DNA of 34,776 bases, taken from the NCBI GenBank assembly GCA_963575655.1, contig CAUYTY010000192.1:1-34776 (forward strand), written 5' to 3'. This document shows, piece by piece, positions 7,283 to 17,330 of the stretch. This DNA comes from Gammaproteobacteria bacterium. Lineage in GTDB: Bacteria > Pseudomonadota > Gammaproteobacteria > CAIRSR01. Every line of letters begins with the position of its first letter. Within the stretch, counting starts at the first letter, position 1. A program made the translations under genes and the position numbers. A model generated the notes under the pieces. The model made no database searches. It was not told the DNA's origin and saw only the letters and a list, made by a program, of their open reading frames with translations.

Positions 7283-7377
7283 CCACCACGGAGGACAAGG
7301 TACGAGGATGCGGTGAGGAACGAACCGCATCCATCGAGTAACCGCGAATTAGTGCACGTAGTTCGCGCAAGTGGTGG
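7283..7377 (+). ncRNA. Candidate structured RNA, three-way junction
   Basis: Outer arms CCACCAC (7283-7289) and GTGGTGG (7371-7377) are exactly complementary. Inside lie two more helices: GATGCGGT/ACCGCATC (7307-7314 with 7324-7331) and CGCGAA/TTCGCG (7343-7348 with 7362-7367). Together they make a three-way junction 50 nt after the last CRISPR repeat. No gene overlaps it convincingly. It could be a small RNA, the remains of a mobile element, or chance pairing. The strand is not determined by the sequence. I do not recognise a known RNA family. Confidence 0.3.
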
Positions 7378-8063
7378 GCGTTGCAAAGGGCATGTAACAC
7401 ACCAAATTCCGCTTATTGCCCGCGCTTGGCCTTACTCGTCGAATTTGATGAAGAATGGGCATTCGGGAAAATCTATCTGACCATCAGCCCTAACTACCCA
7501 TCCATTGGAAAGTTATTGCAGCTTTTACAGAAAGTTGGTTGCTCTATCTTATTGAACGGACGAGTTTTATAAGACCATTGTGTCCCCTGCTTATGCGATG
7601 GCCACGTGGAGCGTCGTCGAGGTACAACCCGAAGCAATTTCCCCACGTACCCTAACTAACCTGAGTTCGACGTAGGGGATGATGTAACCTGCTGTATCAG
7701 CTAGGCTTAATTAGATTCCAACAAAAAAGTCAACTATTGATTTGACCTACACCAGCTTTGCCCACGACCCTGCCCCAAGTCGTGCTTGGCAGATGCGTCC
7801 TATCCCCCCATTAGCCATACGTGTACACCTCCGTTGTAAAATGGAAATTTCCGCTTGCCTGTGCTCCTGTGCGAAAATCCACCCCGCTGATGCGGTCGGT
7901 CCCCGTTTTAGGGTTCCCCTCCGGGATACTCTCATTACTCCCCATAGCAGCGATTCACTATCCCCTGTTTTACGGGGGGAGAGTACGCAAATTCGCCAAA
8001 CTTCGGGTACCCAACTGCGTCATACCAAAATTCTTGTGAGTAATTCTTAGGAAAAACGAGACC
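7378..8063. other. Non-coding stretch between CRISPR array and ppdK
   Basis: Nothing here supports a real gene. Short open frames, including one of 63 codons from 7381 beginning with TTG, have no recognisable motif and no ribosome binding site. The stretch probably contains the ppdK promoter. AGGA at 8049-8052 is the ribosome binding site for the ppdK start at 8064. Confidence 0.5.
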
Positions 8064-10862
8064 ATGAGCGAGAACCAGCAATACGTCTACGCATTCACCG
8101 AAGGCGATGGCAAGAACAAACAGCTTCTCGGCGGCAAAGGGGCCAACCTCTGTGAGATGACCCAGATTGGCCTGCGCGTTCCACCGGGTTTTGTCATCAC
8201 CACCAAGGCATGCCTGACCTACCTGGACGATCCCATGCACGATCTGCCCGCTGGTGTGATGGACCAGGTCCACGCCCAGATGGCAAACCTAGAGCAGATC
8301 ACCGGCAAGGGCTTCGGCTCGGCCACGAATCCACTGTTGGTATCGGTACGATCCGGTTCAGCGATGTCCATGCCAGGGATGATGGATACCATCCTCAATC
8401 TTGGACTTAATCCAGCCACGCTACACGGCCTCATCACCCAGACGGGCAACGAACGCTTCGGCTACGACTCCTACCGCCGCTTTATTCAACTCTTCGGCAA
8501 GGTCGCACTGGGTATCCCCGACGAAAAGTTCGACCACCAGCTCGTCGCGGTGAAGACTAGTAGCGGGGTTGCGTCTGACGTGGATCTGTCCAGCGAAGAC
8601 CTTAAAAGAGTCGCCTCACGCTTTCTCGCCGTGGTGAAAGAACACACCGGGCGTGACTTCCCCGAAGACCCCAACGAACAGCTCAAAATTGCCATCCAGG
8701 CGGTATTCAACTCTTGGATGGGCAGACGTGCCGTGGATTACCGGCGTGAATTCAAAATTACCAAGGATATGGCCAACGGTACGGCGGTAAACATCTGTAC
8801 CATGGTTTTCGGCAACATGGGTAATGACTCTGCTACCGGTGTAGCCTTCACCCGTAATCCAGGTACTGGTGAAAACGAGTTTTTTGGCGAGTACCTGGTC
8901 AATGCCCAGGGCGAGGATGTGGTTGCGGGGATCCGTACCCCCAAGCCGGTAGCGGACATGCAACACGAGATGCCGGAGATCTACGATCAGCTCGTCAAGT
9001 TACGCCAAAAACTGGAGACTCACTACAAAGAGGTCCAAGACTTCGAATTCACCATTGAGAAAAACGTCCTCTACTGCCTCCAGACCCGCAACGGCAAGAT
9101 GAATGCCCAATCGATGGTTCGGAGTTCCGTGGAGATGGTGAGTGAAGGCCTTATTGACCGGGAACAGGCACTACTACGCATTCGTCCCGAGGATCTAGAG
9201 CAACTTCTCTTCCCGCGTCTCGATCGTCACGCGAAGGTGAAGCCGATTGCTCAGGGTCTACCTGCCTCGCCCGGAGCGGCCTGTGGCCAGATCGTCTTCG
9301 ATGCCGATCGTGCCGCGACCCAAGGCAAGCTTGGTATCAAGATTATTCTGCTTCGTGAAGAGACCAAACCCGAAGACATTCACGGTTTCTTTGCTGCCCA
9401 AGGTATTCTCACCTCGCGTGGTGGCAAAACCTCGCACGCTGCGGTCGTGGCCCGTGGCATGGGTAAACCTTGCGTAACTGGGGCGATGGGCATCCATGTC
9501 GATGTGGAATTACGCAAGGCCCACATCGGCGACCAGATTCTCTCCGAGGGGGATATCATCACCATCGATGGTGGTAGCGGTAACGTCTACCTGGGCGAGG
9601 TGCCGTTGGTAGCGGGTGAGTTTACCGACGAATTGACCACCCTACTGTCCTGGGCCGACGAGATTGCCACCCTCAAGGTAATGGCCAACGCTGATACCCC
9701 CGAAGACGCTCAGCGTGCGCTGAGCTACGGTGCGATGGGGATCGGATTGTGCCGCACCGAGCGGATGTTTAACGCGGTGGATCGCCTCCCCCTGGTGGTG
9801 GAGATGATCATGGCCGAGAACCACGAGGAGCGAGAAAGTGCCCTCAACCGACTGTTACCTATCCAGCGCCAGGACTTCATCGAGCTGTTTACGCTGATGG
9901 CCCCCCGCTCGGTGACAGTACGCCTGCTCGACCCCCCCATCCACGAATTCCTGCCTTCCGAGATCCAACTCCGCACCGAAATCGACAATTTGCGTAACCT
10001 GCGGACCACAGCCCAGGGTATGGACAAACTCATCGATACCTTGCGCCTACTCGATCCCGGTGTCGCGGAGTCTGCTCACGCTGCCGTCGAGACACTCCTC
10101 GCCAATCTACATCGCATCTGCGACATTCGAGCGGGCGAGCAGACCTTGATCGCAAAACAGAAGATGCTTCGCAAGGTCCGCGAGACCCAAGAGGTCAATC
10201 CCATGCTGGGGCATCGTGGGGTACGGTTGGGGCTCACCTATCCCGAGATCTATCAGATGCAAATCCGCGCAGTCTTGGAGGCCACAGCGGAGTGCATCAA
10301 GGCTGGAATAAATGTAAATCCCGAGATCATGGTGCCTCAGGTCTGCATCGTGAAAGAATTGGAGGTTGTGCGTGCCATGGTGGACAAAATACATGCCGAA
10401 GTAGAGGCCGCCTACGGCATAAAGGTCCCCTTCAAATTCGGCACAATGATTGAGGTGGTGCGGGCCTGCATGCGCGCCGACCGCTTGGCCACCTCCGCAG
10501 GATTCTTTTCCTTTGGCACGAATGATTTGTCTCAGGCCACATTTTCCTTTTCACGGGAAGATGCGGAGAACAAATTCCTACCCTTCTACCACGAGAACGG
10601 TATCCTCCAGGACAATCCCTTCGAGGTCCTAGACGTAAACGGCGTTGGACGACTCATGAAACTCGCCGTAGGATTGGGTCGTGGCACTAATCCGGCGCTA
10701 AAGGTTGGCATCTGCGGTGAACAGGGAGGACATCCCGCCTCTATTCGTTTTTGCCAGTACGTGGGACTGAATTACGTCTCATGCTCGAGCCCACGGGTAC
10801 CAGTGGCGCGCCTCGCCGCAGCTCACGCCAAGCTCAAAGAAAAGGAATACAAGTTCGAATAG
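8064..10862 (+). CDS. ppdK: Pyruvate, phosphate dikinase
   Basis: It interconverts pyruvate, ATP and phosphate with phosphoenolpyruvate, AMP and pyrophosphate. The protein is 932 residues, slightly longer than the ~880-residue norm. The N-terminal ATP-grasp domain opens with LLGGKGANLCEM. The central phosphohistidine domain has TSRGGKTSHAAVV with catalytic His458. The C-terminal TIM barrel has GTNDLSQ and the catalytic Cys884 in GICGEQGGHPAS. All three are intact. ATG 8064 is preceded by AGGA at a suitable distance. A strong hairpin 9 bp downstream of the stop closes the unit, so the gene is probably monocistronic. With the malic enzyme at 21056 it could provide a C4-acid to PEP route. No regulatory PDRP gene is adjacent. 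Confidence 0.97.
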   Translation: MSENQQYVYAFTEGDGKNKQLLGGKGANLCEMTQIGLRVPPGFVITTKACLTYLDDPMHDLPAGVMDQVHAQMANLEQITGKGFGSATNPLLVSVRSGSAMSMPGMMDTILNLGLNPATLHGLITQTGNERFGYDSYRRFIQLFGKVALGIPDEKFDHQLVAVKTSSGVASDVDLSSEDLKRVASRFLAVVKEHTGRDFPEDPNEQLKIAIQAVFNSWMGRRAVDYRREFKITKDMANGTAVNICTMVFGNMGNDSATGVAFTRNPGTGENEFFGEYLVNAQGEDVVAGIRTPKPVADMQHEMPEIYDQLVKLRQKLETHYKEVQDFEFTIEKNVLYCLQTRNGKMNAQSMVRSSVEMVSEGLIDREQALLRIRPEDLEQLLFPRLDRHAKVKPIAQGLPASPGAACGQIVFDADRAATQGKLGIKIILLREETKPEDIHGFFAAQGILTSRGGKTSHAAVVARGMGKPCVTGAMGIHVDVELRKAHIGDQILSEGDIITIDGGSGNVYLGEVPLVAGEFTDELTTLLSWADEIATLKVMANADTPEDAQRALSYGAMGIGLCRTERMFNAVDRLPLVVEMIMAENHEERESALNRLLPIQRQDFIELFTLMAPRSVTVRLLDPPIHEFLPSEIQLRTEIDNLRNLRTTAQGMDKLIDTLRLLDPGVAESAHAAVETLLANLHRICDIRAGEQTLIAKQKMLRKVRETQEVNPMLGHRGVRLGLTYPEIYQMQIRAVLEATAECIKAGINVNPEIMVPQVCIVKELEVVRAMVDKIHAEVEAAYGIKVPFKFGTMIEVVRACMRADRLATSAGFFSFGTNDLSQATFSFSREDAENKFLPFYHENGILQDNPFEVLDVNGVGRLMKLAVGLGRGTNPALKVGICGEQGGHPASIRFCQYVGLNYVSCSSPRVPVARLAAAHAKLKEKEYKFE

Positions 10863-10871
10863 CGTTACCTG

Positions 10872-10913
10872 GGGTCACCGGCGTAAAGTTGCACAACTTT
10901 ATGCCGGTGACCC
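10872..10913 (+). terminator. Hairpin terminator after ppdK
   Basis: GGGTCACCGGCGTAAAGTTG pairs with the complementary arm ending GCCGGTGACCC through about 20 bp with one G-T wobble and almost no loop. The following TCGTTGTTTCG is only moderately T-rich, so termination may be partial or bidirectional. Confidence 0.7.
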
Positions 10914-10946
10914 TCGTTGTTTCGTTCTCTAGTGGAAATTTGAGAC

Positions 10947-11486
10947 ATGAATCTAAGAAATTATCTGGACAAGATGAGGGGAAACCTTGGAGGTAATTCA
11001 AGTAAGCGAGAGATTATTTGGTCCTGGATTGGCGGCTTTCTAGGTATCAGTGCCGTGGCCTGGATGTCTGCGTGGATCTTCGGCGGTAATGATTTGACTC
11101 TGGTAATAAGTTCGATGGGGTCTTCGGCAGTGTTAGTCTACGGAAATGTAGACAGTCCTCTCGCCCAACCTCGCAATCTAATTGGCGGTCATATTCTCTC
11201 CGCTATTGTTGGGGTAGCTTGTTATAAATTGTTTTTGGATATCCCTTGGCTAGCAGCAGCCAGCGCAGTCGCTACTTCCATTGCAGCGATGCACATGACT
11301 CGTACTCTCCATCCCCCGGGTGGTTCCACCGCACTATTCGCTGTCGTTGGTTCGAGGTCTATTCACGACATGGGATGGAATTACGTCCTACTACCCGCAA
11401 CAGTTGGTCCGTTAATTCTGCTTGCGGTGGCACTGCTGACTAACAATATTTCAGATACTCGGAGTTACCCAAAGAGATGGTTTTGA
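10947..11486 (+). CDS. HPP family integral membrane protein
   Basis: This 179-residue protein belongs to the HPP family (Pfam HPP), named for the motif seen here in [16 protein letters not shown]. Another family hallmark, [11 protein letters not shown] followed by [13 protein letters not shown], is also present. Four membrane segments are visible: about residues 25-46, 52-68, 80-120 (containing a break) and 145-165. A plant member has been linked to nitrite transport, but bacterial members are mostly uncharacterised, so the substrate is unknown. It lies between the ppdK terminator and fliI in the same direction, 37 bp before fliI. The proximity to fliI has no obvious functional meaning. Confidence 0.9.
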   Translation: MNLRNYLDKMRGNLGGNSSKREIIWSWIGGFLGISAVAWMSAWIFGGNDLTLVISSMGSSAVLVYGNVDSPLAQPRNLIGGHILSAIVGVACYKLFLDIPWLAAASAVATSIAAMHMTRTLHPPGGSTALFAVVGSRSIHDMGWNYVLLPATVGPLILLAVALLTNNISDTRSYPKRWF

Positions 11487-11523
11487 TGTCCGATATCATC
11501 ACTTGGTCCGCTGGGAGGAAAAG

Positions 11524-13008
11524 GTGAATCCGAGCGAACCTGTGTCTGAATTTGAACCCAAGCCTGAATCTGAGCCTAAGCCCGAATCTGGGTCCGAACT
11601 TAAATCTGAATCTGAGTTTAAATCCGAACCTGAGCCCACCCCCGTACCTAAACCAAAGCCTATAACTGGGCCACGACTCAGCCATCGCTGGGCAGCGCCA
11701 CTTGCCCAATACCGAGAGCGGATAAACGGACCACCACCGGAGCTGATCGTAGAGGGACGTATCACACGCATGGTGGGATTGACCATGGAAGCGATTGGGG
11801 TACGTGCGGCAATCGGTGGACGGTGTTATCTCGTCCTCCCCGGAGGACGACGGGTTGACGCCGAGGTGGTGGGCTTTACCGGCGACCGTTTATTTCTCAT
11901 GCCGACTGGCGACATCCGTGGCCTAACCCCCGACGCTCGAGTCATCCCCGGTAGCGGTGCGGTAGAGGCCCCGGCAGGGGAAGGACTACTCGGACGCATC
12001 ATGGATGGCGCGGGAAATCCCCTGGATGGCAAGGGTCCGCTCCAGGCCAGCGCCCGGATGCCCTTGAACGGTACGCCCATCAATCCGTTGGCACGGCATC
12101 CTATCCACGAGCCCTTGGACGTAGGGGTACGTGCCATCAATGCCCTACTCACCGTAGGACGAGGTCAACGCATGGGCCTGTTTGCCGGTTCTGGGGTGGG
12201 CAAGAGCGTACTGCTCGGGATGATGACACGATTTACCAATGCGGACGTAATCGTGGTTGGACTCATCGGTGAACGTGGCCGAGAGGTCAAGGAATTTATC
12301 GAAAACATCCTGGGTTCGGAGGGATTATCCCGATCCGTGGTGGTAGCGGCCCCCGCAGATAGCTCGCCGCTGCTTCGAATGCAGGGGGCGGCGCTGTCCA
12401 CCAGTATTGCCGAGTGGTTCCGCGATCAGGGGCACAATGTGCTGCTCCTCATGGATAGCCTCACTCGCTACGCCCAAGCAGGACGAGAGATCGCCCTGGC
12501 CATCGGCGAACCCCCCGCAACCAAGGGTTATCCCCCTTCGGTATTCGCCAAACTCCCAGCCTTGGTCGAGCGTGCGGGCAATGGTGATGAGGGTGGAGGT
12601 TCCATCACTGCCTTTTATACCGTCTTAGCAGAGGGCGATGACCAACAGGACCCCATTGCCGATGCCGCCCGCGCCATTCTTGATGGCCATGTCGTCCTCT
12701 CGCGCACATTGGCCGAGTCAGGACACTATCCGGCTATCGATATTGAGGCATCGATCTCTCGGGCCATGCCCTCTATCGCCACCCAGCGTCATCAAGATGC
12801 CGCACGCCGTTTCAAACGGTTATATTCCACCTATCACCAGCACGCCGATCTCATCAGCGTGGGGGCCTATACCCCCGGCTCGAATCCTCGGGTCGATGAG
12901 GCGGTAAACATCCACCCTCGCCTTCAGGAATTCTTGCAACAGGAGATGAATCGCGCGAGCCCTTTGCAAGCAAGCCAAGATGAGTTATTTAAACTTCTTC
13001 GCGTCTGA
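11524..13008 (+). CDS. fliI: Flagellum-specific ATP synthase FliI with acidic/Pro-rich N-terminal extension
   Basis: FliI is the hexameric ATPase of the flagellar type III export gate. The F1-type ATPase core is complete, with Walker A GSGVGKS at residues 222-228, [20 protein letters not shown] (Walker B and following), and the C-terminal [20 protein letters not shown] chose GTG 11524 because GGGAGGA lies just upstream. An in-frame TTG at 11503 is possible but has no such site. Residues ~1-48 are an unusual run of Glu, Lys, Pro and Ser in degenerate repeats ([20 protein letters not shown]) before the conserved domain starts near [11 protein letters not shown]. This makes the protein ~494 residues against ~440-460 in most relatives. 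fliJ follows 59 bp downstream; no other flagellar genes are in the window. Confidence 0.96.
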   Translation: MNPSEPVSEFEPKPESEPKPESGSELKSESEFKSEPEPTPVPKPKPITGPRLSHRWAAPLAQYRERINGPPPELIVEGRITRMVGLTMEAIGVRAAIGGRCYLVLPGGRRVDAEVVGFTGDRLFLMPTGDIRGLTPDARVIPGSGAVEAPAGEGLLGRIMDGAGNPLDGKGPLQASARMPLNGTPINPLARHPIHEPLDVGVRAINALLTVGRGQRMGLFAGSGVGKSVLLGMMTRFTNADVIVVGLIGERGREVKEFIENILGSEGLSRSVVVAAPADSSPLLRMQGAALSTSIAEWFRDQGHNVLLLMDSLTRYAQAGREIALAIGEPPATKGYPPSVFAKLPALVERAGNGDEGGGSITAFYTVLAEGDDQQDPIADAARAILDGHVVLSRTLAESGHYPAIDIEASISRAMPSIATQRHQDAARRFKRLYSTYHQHADLISVGAYTPGSNPRVDEAVNIHPRLQEFLQQEMNRASPLQASQDELFKLLRV

Positions 13009-13067
13009 CACGACGTAACAATCGAAGAACAGAGATTCCTGTACAGAAAACTCGAAGGACTTTCGTT

Positions 13068-13511
13068 ATGGCAAAGCGTTCCGAACGCTTGCAACCGGTA
13101 CAAAAAATCGCCGAAAACCGTGAACAAGATGCCGCCAAGGCAATGGGTAAGGCACGTACCCATGTGGAAGAATTAGAAGCACGCCTAACCGAACTAATCA
13201 CTTTCCGTGAGGAATACGCTCGCAATTTCCTAAGCGCAGGCGAAACAGGAATGGGCGTAACGAGAATGCGCGAGTACCAAACCTTTATTACCCGTATCGA
13301 TCAGGCCATTACCTACCAACGTACTATGGTGGAACAGGCCAAAAGAGCATATGCTGACCGCCAACGGGTGTGGGGACGCCTCCATAGCCGAGTTCTGGCC
13401 ATGGATAAATTGGCCACCCGCTATCGTCAGCAGGAACGTGCCGAAACCGATCAACGAGAACAAAAAGAAACCGACGAGCGCGCCCAACGCGCGGTGCGCG
13501 TAGAATTGTGA
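13068..13511 (+). CDS. fliJ: Flagellar export chaperone FliJ
   Basis: FliJ is the coiled-coil stalk that works with the FliI hexamer in flagellar protein export. This 147-residue protein is almost entirely charged heptad-like helix. It opens with RLQPVQKIAENREQDAAKAM, which matches the family's start, and continues through YARNFLSAGETGMGVTRMREYQTFI to a long basic/acidic second helix ending in ERAETDQREQ. GAAGGA precedes ATG 13068 by about 8 nt. Its position after fliI is the standard one. Sequence conservation in FliJ is low, so the call rests on size, coiled coil, the opening motif and the neighbour. Confidence 0.92.
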   Translation: MAKRSERLQPVQKIAENREQDAAKAMGKARTHVEELEARLTELITFREEYARNFLSAGETGMGVTRMREYQTFITRIDQAITYQRTMVEQAKRAYADRQRVWGRLHSRVLAMDKLATRYRQQERAETDQREQKETDERAQRAVRVEL

Positions 13512-13673
13512 ACAACACGCACACCCACCACCATTATTCATCGTCTTGCACCACCTGCTCGGTATTGCCATGCACCGCTATCAGGGGCAGCATTTCTATT
13601 CGGCGGGTCCACTAAACATTATCAATTATCGCCCCGCAATTTCTCCAACCAAACCGAGACCGACAGGACACCT

Positions 13674-14537
13674 TTGATTCAATCCATAAACTACCGGCAT
13701 GTCTTTCATGCGGGCAATTTTGCTGATGTCCATAAACATGCCACCCTGGCCCTTTTGTTACAAGCAATGGGACGCAAGGACAAACCTTTCTTTTACTTGG
13801 AAACTCACGCCGGGGCGGGTCGCTATGACCTTTATGGTCCTGATGCCGACCGTAGCCGCGAATGGGAGGATGGCATAGGTCACCTCTGGGCGCAAAACGT
13901 CCGCAATCCCACTTCTCGGCTTGCACCCTATCTGGCAGCGATTGCGGCACTCAATCCCAATGGGCATTTGCGTCACTATCCAGGTTCGCCGTTGATCGCC
14001 CGGGCTTGTCTACGTCCCAATGATCGGATGGTTCTTTTGGAGGCACGTTTTTCCGACGCACAACGATTGGAAACAACCCTGGGGGCCAATGACAGTAATC
14101 ACATACAGGTTCGCGTGGGCGATGGATATGCGGCACTCGAACCTTGGCTTCCCCCTTCGGAACGGCGAGGCGTCGTGTTTATCGACCCACCATTTGAGCG
14201 TAACGATGAATTCAAACAACTCTTGGCGGCATTAAATACCGCACATCGACATTTTGCCACCGGAACCGTGGCGATATGGTATCCGCTCAAAGATCGCTCT
14301 TCAGTAACCCGCTTTCATTACGCATTGAAAGAAAGTGGGCTACGTCGTTTGCTCTTAACAGAATTGCGAGTATTGCCCGAAGATGTTGGTGGACGACTTT
14401 ACGGCAGTGCCTTGTTGCTCCACAACCCTCCGTGGAAATTGGATCGGGAGCTTACCGCCCTGGGTAAGGAATTGACTATCCTGTTCTCCTTGGGTCCCAT
14501 GGCCGGTGCCGAGGTACGCTGGTTGGTAGGAGAGTAA
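13674..14537 (+). CDS. rlmJ: 23S rRNA (adenine(2030)-N6)-methyltransferase RlmJ
   Basis: RlmJ methylates N6 of A2030 in 23S rRNA using S-adenosylmethionine. The N-terminus YRHVFHAGNFADVHKHATL is the family signature. The SAM-binding YLETHAGAGRYDL follows, and the catalytic motif is DPPFE (DPPY/F type) in the GVVFIDPPFERNDEF segment. Length (287) is normal. The start is TTG 13674 with AGGA a few bases upstream; no ATG is available nearby in frame. The gene stands alone between fliJ and an HDOD gene, separated by about 160-190 bp on each side, and is probably transcribed on its own. Confidence 0.95.
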   Translation: MIQSINYRHVFHAGNFADVHKHATLALLLQAMGRKDKPFFYLETHAGAGRYDLYGPDADRSREWEDGIGHLWAQNVRNPTSRLAPYLAAIAALNPNGHLRHYPGSPLIARACLRPNDRMVLLEARFSDAQRLETTLGANDSNHIQVRVGDGYAALEPWLPPSERRGVVFIDPPFERNDEFKQLLAALNTAHRHFATGTVAIWYPLKDRSSVTRFHYALKESGLRRLLLTELRVLPEDVGGRLYGSALLLHNPPWKLDRELTALGKELTILFSLGPMAGAEVRWLVGE

Positions 14538-14729
14538 AAGTTGCTACTATTTTGTAAAGCGCCCAAGAAACAGATTAAGCTCGAGCAACATCTAATTTTA
14601 TTAAAATCTCCGGTTGCTGCTGAAGGAAACGGGTAGAATTGGGACGTATCAAGATGTCGGCGTCGCCGTAGTGATTTTCTGATAGGAGGAGAGTACCCTG
14701 CCGTTTACTCGTCAGGAGAGGGCCGTGCC

Positions 14730-15575
14730 ATGGCAGATATCCAAGAACAATTCATGCTCCAGCTCATGGAGGATCTGGTCAACAACCGAGTAATGCTGCC
14801 GACTTTGCCGGAGGTTGCCCTCCGCGTAAAAAAAGTAGTAGAGGATGATCGCAGCACCCCGGCCCAGATCGCCAGAATGGTAGGGACCGACGCCGCCCTT
14901 TGTACGCGGTTGCTGCGCATTGCCAACAGTGCCTTTTACCGTGGACGATCCCCTGCCAGAAACGTACAGGAGGCAGTCTCGCGCCTGGGCATGTCACAGG
15001 TACACAATGTTATCAACGCATTGGTGATAGAACAGCTCTATCAAATGGCCTCGCTCAAGGCCCTACGTCCCCACCTGGCGCGCTTGTGGGCTCATAGCAC
15101 GCGGGTAGCCGCGATTGCCATGGTTCTCGCGCGTCGCTACACCAAACTCTCCCCAGAGCAGGCAATGCTCGGCGGCCTTATCCATGATGTAGGCGTGCTC
15201 CCCATCCTCGGTCGAGCAGAACGCTACCCAGTGCTGTTCAACAATCCCAAGATTTTGGGCGATGTTGTTGCCGACCTCCACGGCGATGTGGGTCGCACCA
15301 TCCTTGAATCCTGGCATTTTCCTCCGGAACTCTCCTCTGCGGCAGCCGAACACGACGACCTGACCCGCGACAGCGGCCCGGTAAAAGACTTGGTGGATGT
15401 AATTCAGATTGCCAATCTATTGAACTATGTAGGTACCGACCATCGTCATACCGCAGTAGATTGGAATACGGTGCCCGCCTTCGCCAAACTCGGATTTACC
15501 CCAGCGATGGGTATCGGAGTACTCAAAGAGGCTGCAACAGAAATCCGCGATACCCAGAACATGCTCGGAAGTTAG
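14730..15575 (+). CDS. HDOD domain protein (signal transduction)
   Basis: HDOD proteins are HD-GYP/HD relatives that usually lack catalytic metal ligands and act as regulatory scaffolds, often near chemotaxis, motility or c-di-GMP genes. This 281-residue protein consists of the HDOD domain alone. Visible segments are LPTLPEVALRVKKVVEDD, TRLLRIANSAFYRG, a SRLGMSQVHNVINAL helix, and LGGLIHDVGVLPIL, in which the HD pair is retained. No receiver, GGDEF or EAL domain is attached. ATG 14730 has GGAGAG upstream. It converges with the chemotaxis receptor gene on the other strand; hairpins lie between them. Confidence 0.93.
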   Translation: MADIQEQFMLQLMEDLVNNRVMLPTLPEVALRVKKVVEDDRSTPAQIARMVGTDAALCTRLLRIANSAFYRGRSPARNVQEAVSRLGMSQVHNVINALVIEQLYQMASLKALRPHLARLWAHSTRVAAIAMVLARRYTKLSPEQAMLGGLIHDVGVLPILGRAERYPVLFNNPKILGDVVADLHGDVGRTILESWHFPPELSSAAAEHDDLTRDSGPVKDLVDVIQIANLLNYVGTDHRHTAVDWNTVPAFAKLGFTPAMGIGVLKEAATEIRDTQNMLGS

Positions 15576-15713
15576 AACAACCATTGGTATCGAGATTCAC
15601 CTCGACGCCAACTCTCTCTATCGCCAAGTCTGGCAGCGTCGGGAGGTATGGTGTCGGGGCAGCGTCCCTGCTACCCCGGAGATACCGGCACTCCCTGCCG
15701 GGATAGCGACGTA

Positions 15714-15732
15714 ACGCCACGGGAAGTGGCGT
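15714..15732. terminator. Possible bidirectional hairpin between HDOD gene and receptor gene
   Basis: ACGCCAC-GGGAA-GTGGCGT makes a perfect 7-bp stem in the gap between two convergent genes. Neither side has a clear T run, so intrinsic termination is only suggested. Confidence 0.35.
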
Positions 15733-15836
15733 CAGGAGGGAAAAAGCGTCAGCAATATATCGATGTACAGCTGTACCACATCACGCCAGCGACCAACAAG
15801 AAGCTATACGTGGAAGAGGATCAGCACTAGCAAGAA

Positions 15837-17090
15837 CTAGCGCTTCCTTTCCGACATACGGCCCCCCTGATAATCCTGTCCGGTTCTTCGGGAGAATCGC
15901 GACGAGGAGTCCGAACCTTTGCGGTGATCTCCGTTGAATCTCTGCACCATCTGCCGTAGCTCATCGATACCCTCAACAATCGACACGCTGGAACGAGCTG
16001 TTTGTTGAGAACCCGAGGCGGTCTCGTCAGCCACACTACCAATATTGACAATATTACGATTCATCTCTTCCGCCACAGCGCTTTGTTCTTCGGCTGCGGT
16101 GGCAATCTGCGTATTCATATCGGTAATGGCAACGACGGCCTGGGTAATAGCCTCTAGGGACTCTCCCGCGCTGGCCGCTTGCTGCACGCTGGCCTCTGCC
16201 TGACGACGGCCCTCCTTCATGGCGCGCACCGCCTCCTGGGCACCCGTTTGGAGACGTTGAATCATCGACTGAATTTCAGCCGTCGACTGTTGCGTCCGGC
16301 TCGCCAGGGTACGCACCTCGTCGGCAACGACCGCGAAACCGCGCCCCTGCTCACCCGCACGGGCCGCCTCGATGGCAGCGTTCAGGGCCAACAGGTTGGT
16401 CTGCTCAGCAATACCCCGAATGACATCAAGGATGGTGCCAATGTTGTCACTGTCGGCCTCTAGCCGCTGGATAACACCGGCTACTTGCTCGACAGCCCCG
16501 GCTAACTGGCCGATGGTATCGATCGCCTTGGCCACCACTTGTCGCCCATTGGCCGCCTCACCCTTGGCGCGGTTGGCCGTTTCGGCAGCAGTGGCAGTGT
16601 TGCGGGCTACCTCGTGAACCGTAGCGGACACCTCATTGATGGCGGTAGCCACCTGACCAATCTCGGTGCGCTGACGCTGCACACCGGAGTTGGTCTGCTC
16701 GGCCACCGTCGACAACTGGGAGGCCTCACCAGCCAATCGACCCACTGAAGAACCAACGTGTTCGATAATGCCCTGAAAACTCTCCATCACAGCGTTAAAG
16801 GCCTGGGCCGTCCCCTCCAGCGCATCGTCACCGCGCTCTGGGATACGAACCGAGAGGTCCTTATCGCTGGCAACGCGAGAAAGGGCGCTCTGGAGGTGGT
16901 CAACAGACTTACTAATCGATCGGCTGAACCAAATCAGGCCCCCCGCCACCACCAGGAGGGTGGCTAGCAAGAGCACCTCGATAATCAACCGACTGCCGAC
17001 CAGAGATTCGGAGGTGACCAAAAAGGTCAACAATATCGCCAGCACAATCCCGCCGATCATCGGGATAAATCTGGTTTTTAACGATGTCAT
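15837..17090 (-). CDS. Methyl-accepting chemotaxis protein without a periplasmic sensor domain
   Basis: It would signal to CheA/CheW and the flagellar motor. The C-terminal half is a standard MCP signalling domain, with the hairpin tip around [20 protein letters not shown] and [17 protein letters not shown] domain ([16 protein letters not shown]...[16 protein letters not shown]) precedes it. The N-terminus has two membrane helices (about residues 8-28 and 37-56 of the short form) separated by only about ten residues, so no external ligand domain exists. Sensing must be by membrane state, cytoplasm or a partner. I chose ATG 17090; a TTG 39 bp upstream would add 13 polar residues. The tail after the signalling domain is Ser/Arg-rich. 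Neighbours are trmL (same strand, about 450 bp upstream) and the convergent HDOD gene. Confidence 0.93.
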   Translation of the reverse strand: MTSLKTRFIPMIGGIVLAILLTFLVTSESLVGSRLIIEVLLLATLLVVAGGLIWFSRSISKSVDHLQSALSRVASDKDLSVRIPERGDDALEGTAQAFNAVMESFQGIIEHVGSSVGRLAGEASQLSTVAEQTNSGVQRQRTEIGQVATAINEVSATVHEVARNTATAAETANRAKGEAANGRQVVAKAIDTIGQLAGAVEQVAGVIQRLEADSDNIGTILDVIRGIAEQTNLLALNAAIEAARAGEQGRGFAVVADEVRTLASRTQQSTAEIQSMIQRLQTGAQEAVRAMKEGRRQAEASVQQAASAGESLEAITQAVVAITDMNTQIATAAEEQSAVAEEMNRNIVNIGSVADETASGSQQTARSSVSIVEGIDELRQMVQRFNGDHRKGSDSSSRFSRRTGQDYQGGRMSERKR

Positions 17091-17330
17091 GGATGCTTCG
17101 CCAGTGTGTTTGGAGTGTTCATGGTTCAAGCGCGAACGACACGTTCACGATGCGCAATGCTATGTTAATTTCATGATAGCGGCAACCTTCCCTTCGACTC
17201 GGCAGTACCACGGTTCCGCATAGATATTAGGTGCGTAGACACGTTCGTTACGTGTTGGCAACCAAGCCGTTTTTCCTAGGTCTACGAGAGGGATATTACC
17301 GAAAAGCACCTGCAATCTTTAGCATAACTA

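Noticed and set aside
7381-7572. 63-codon plus-strand frame after the array
   Set aside because: TTG start, no ribosome binding site, no recognisable motif and no context.
7742-8273. Overlapping frames on both strands before and into ppdK
   Set aside because: Low-complexity reading of non-coding sequence and of the ppdK start in the wrong frame.
17130-17230. Possible flagellar sigma-28 promoter upstream of the chemotaxis receptor
   Set aside because: GCCGCTAT resembles the -10 element but no TAAA-type -35 lies at the right distance.
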